Assembly (NCBI GenBank): GCA_034932685.1
Contig: JAYFOM010000010.1
Location: 1 to 8,005 of the forward strand
DNA: 8,005 nt
From: JAQUCI01 sp034932685
Lineage (GTDB): Bacteria > Bacillota_I > Bacilli_A > Erysipelotrichales > Erysipelotrichaceae
Direction of reading: 5' to 3'
Part shown: positions 7,570-8,005 of the stretch, one piece after another
How positions within the stretch are numbered: position 1 is the first letter of the stretch
Layout: the number at the start of each line of letters is the position of its first letter
Position numbers and translations under genes: made by a program
Notes under the pieces: model-generated
Databases searched by the model: none
What the model saw: only the letters and a program-made list of their open reading frames with translations
What the model was told of the DNA's origin: nothing

Positions 7570-7578
7570 CCTCCTTTT
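7570..7578 (-). promoter_or_regulatory. SD of oppD overlapping the oppC stop
   Basis: The minus strand reads TAAAAGGAGG; the TAA (7579-7577) stops oppC and AAAAGGAGG is the oppD SD, 8 nt before its ATG. It is one of three stop/SD overlaps in this operon. Confidence 0.75.
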
Positions 7579-8005
7579 ACTTACTGTTTGGATCCAATGC
7601 TTCACCAAGACCATCACCGATAAAGTTTAATGACAATATCGTTAAACACATTGCCGCAACTGGCCATATGATTTGAATTGGATAAGTATGAATTAAGCCA
7701 CGCGCTTCACTAGCTAATACACCCCAGCTTGATTGTGGCTGTGAGATACCAATTCCCAAGAAGCTTAAGAATGATTCAGTAAATATCGCTTGTGGTACCA
7801 TCATCGTTAAGCAAACAATGATTGGACCAATAGCGTTAATAATTAAATGTTTCAACAAGATACGATAGTGACTAGCACCTATTACTTTTGCAGCCATCGC
7901 AAATTCTGTCTCTTTGAGCGACATTACCTGCGTTCGTACCTGTCTTGCCATATTAACCCAGGATGTAACCGATATCGCTATTAGCATACTAGTAAGATTA
8001 TTACC
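7577..8005 (-). CDS. oppC: Oligopeptide ABC transporter permease OppC, 5' end cut off by window
   Basis: The last 142 codons of an inner-membrane permease are present; the frame stays open to the right edge, so the Met at 7987 is internal. Visible are hydrophobic segments near 4-20, 59-86 and 111-132 of this fragment. Between the first two is the cytoplasmic EAA loop that contacts the ATPases: EFAMAAKVIGAS at 34-45, then HLIINAIGP at 53-61, where the usual Pro of HLLPNAxGP is Ile. The ending LNFIGDGLGEALDPNSK is the typical C-terminus of OppC/DppC. With OppB, probably just outside the window, it forms the channel through which OppA-bound peptide passes. Its stop overlaps the oppD SD. Confidence 0.93.
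   Translation of the reverse strand, partial: GNNLTSMLIAISVTSWVNMARQVRTQVMSLKETEFAMAAKVIGASHYRILLKHLIINAIGPIIVCLTMMVPQAIFTESFLSFLGIGISQPQSSWGVLASEARGLIHTYPIQIIWPVAAMCLTILSLNFIGDGLGEALDPNSK

Noticed and set aside
7577..7987. The Met at 7987 as the start of a short 136-aa permease.
   Set aside because: The frame is open upstream to the window edge and the sequence aligns with the middle to end of OppC, so it is an internal Met.

Overview
The window lies on one strand. Seven genes, all transcribed leftwards (minus strand), fill nearly all of it, and the largest gap is 74 bp. From right to left they are oppC (5' end cut off), oppD, oppF, oppA, two tandem M24-family metallopeptidases, and an S9-family serine peptidase (3' end cut off).

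Organism: by eye the DNA is AT-rich. Shine-Dalgarno (SD) sites are strong (AGGAGG type), oppA carries a Gram-positive type lipoprotein signal, and TGA is used as a stop while Trp is TGG. This fits a low-GC Bacillota or a Mollicutes-like lineage with the standard code (for example Erysipelotrichia or Acholeplasma/Izemoplasma-like). It does not fit a Mycoplasma or Spiroplasma that reads TGA as Trp. The genus cannot be named from this sequence.

Region 8005-3936 is an oligopeptide ABC importer: the end of the permease OppC, the two ATPases OppD and OppF, and the substrate-binding lipoprotein OppA. The genes are separated by 3-15 nt, and most stop codons overlap or adjoin the next SD. OppB and the operon promoter are presumably to the right of the window. 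A strong 12-bp hairpin with a UACG tetraloop lies between oppA and the peptidase genes (3885-3920). It probably acts as a terminator or attenuator that sets transporter and peptidase levels separately.

Region 3861-1 holds three peptidases without visible signal peptides. The two M24 enzymes (395 and 408 aa) both keep the five metal ligands of the aminopeptidase P/prolidase fold but belong to clearly different subtypes. The S9 protein has a long beta-propeller-like N-terminal region followed by the start of an alpha/beta hydrolase domain; its nucleophile lies outside the window.

Inferred logic: peptides are bound by OppA outside the cell, imported by OppBCDF, then cut in the cytoplasm by M24 and S9 enzymes, families that include proline-specific peptidases. 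The layout resembles the known lactococcal opp-pepO arrangement, with different peptidase families. No phage, CRISPR, insertion sequence or RNA gene was seen.
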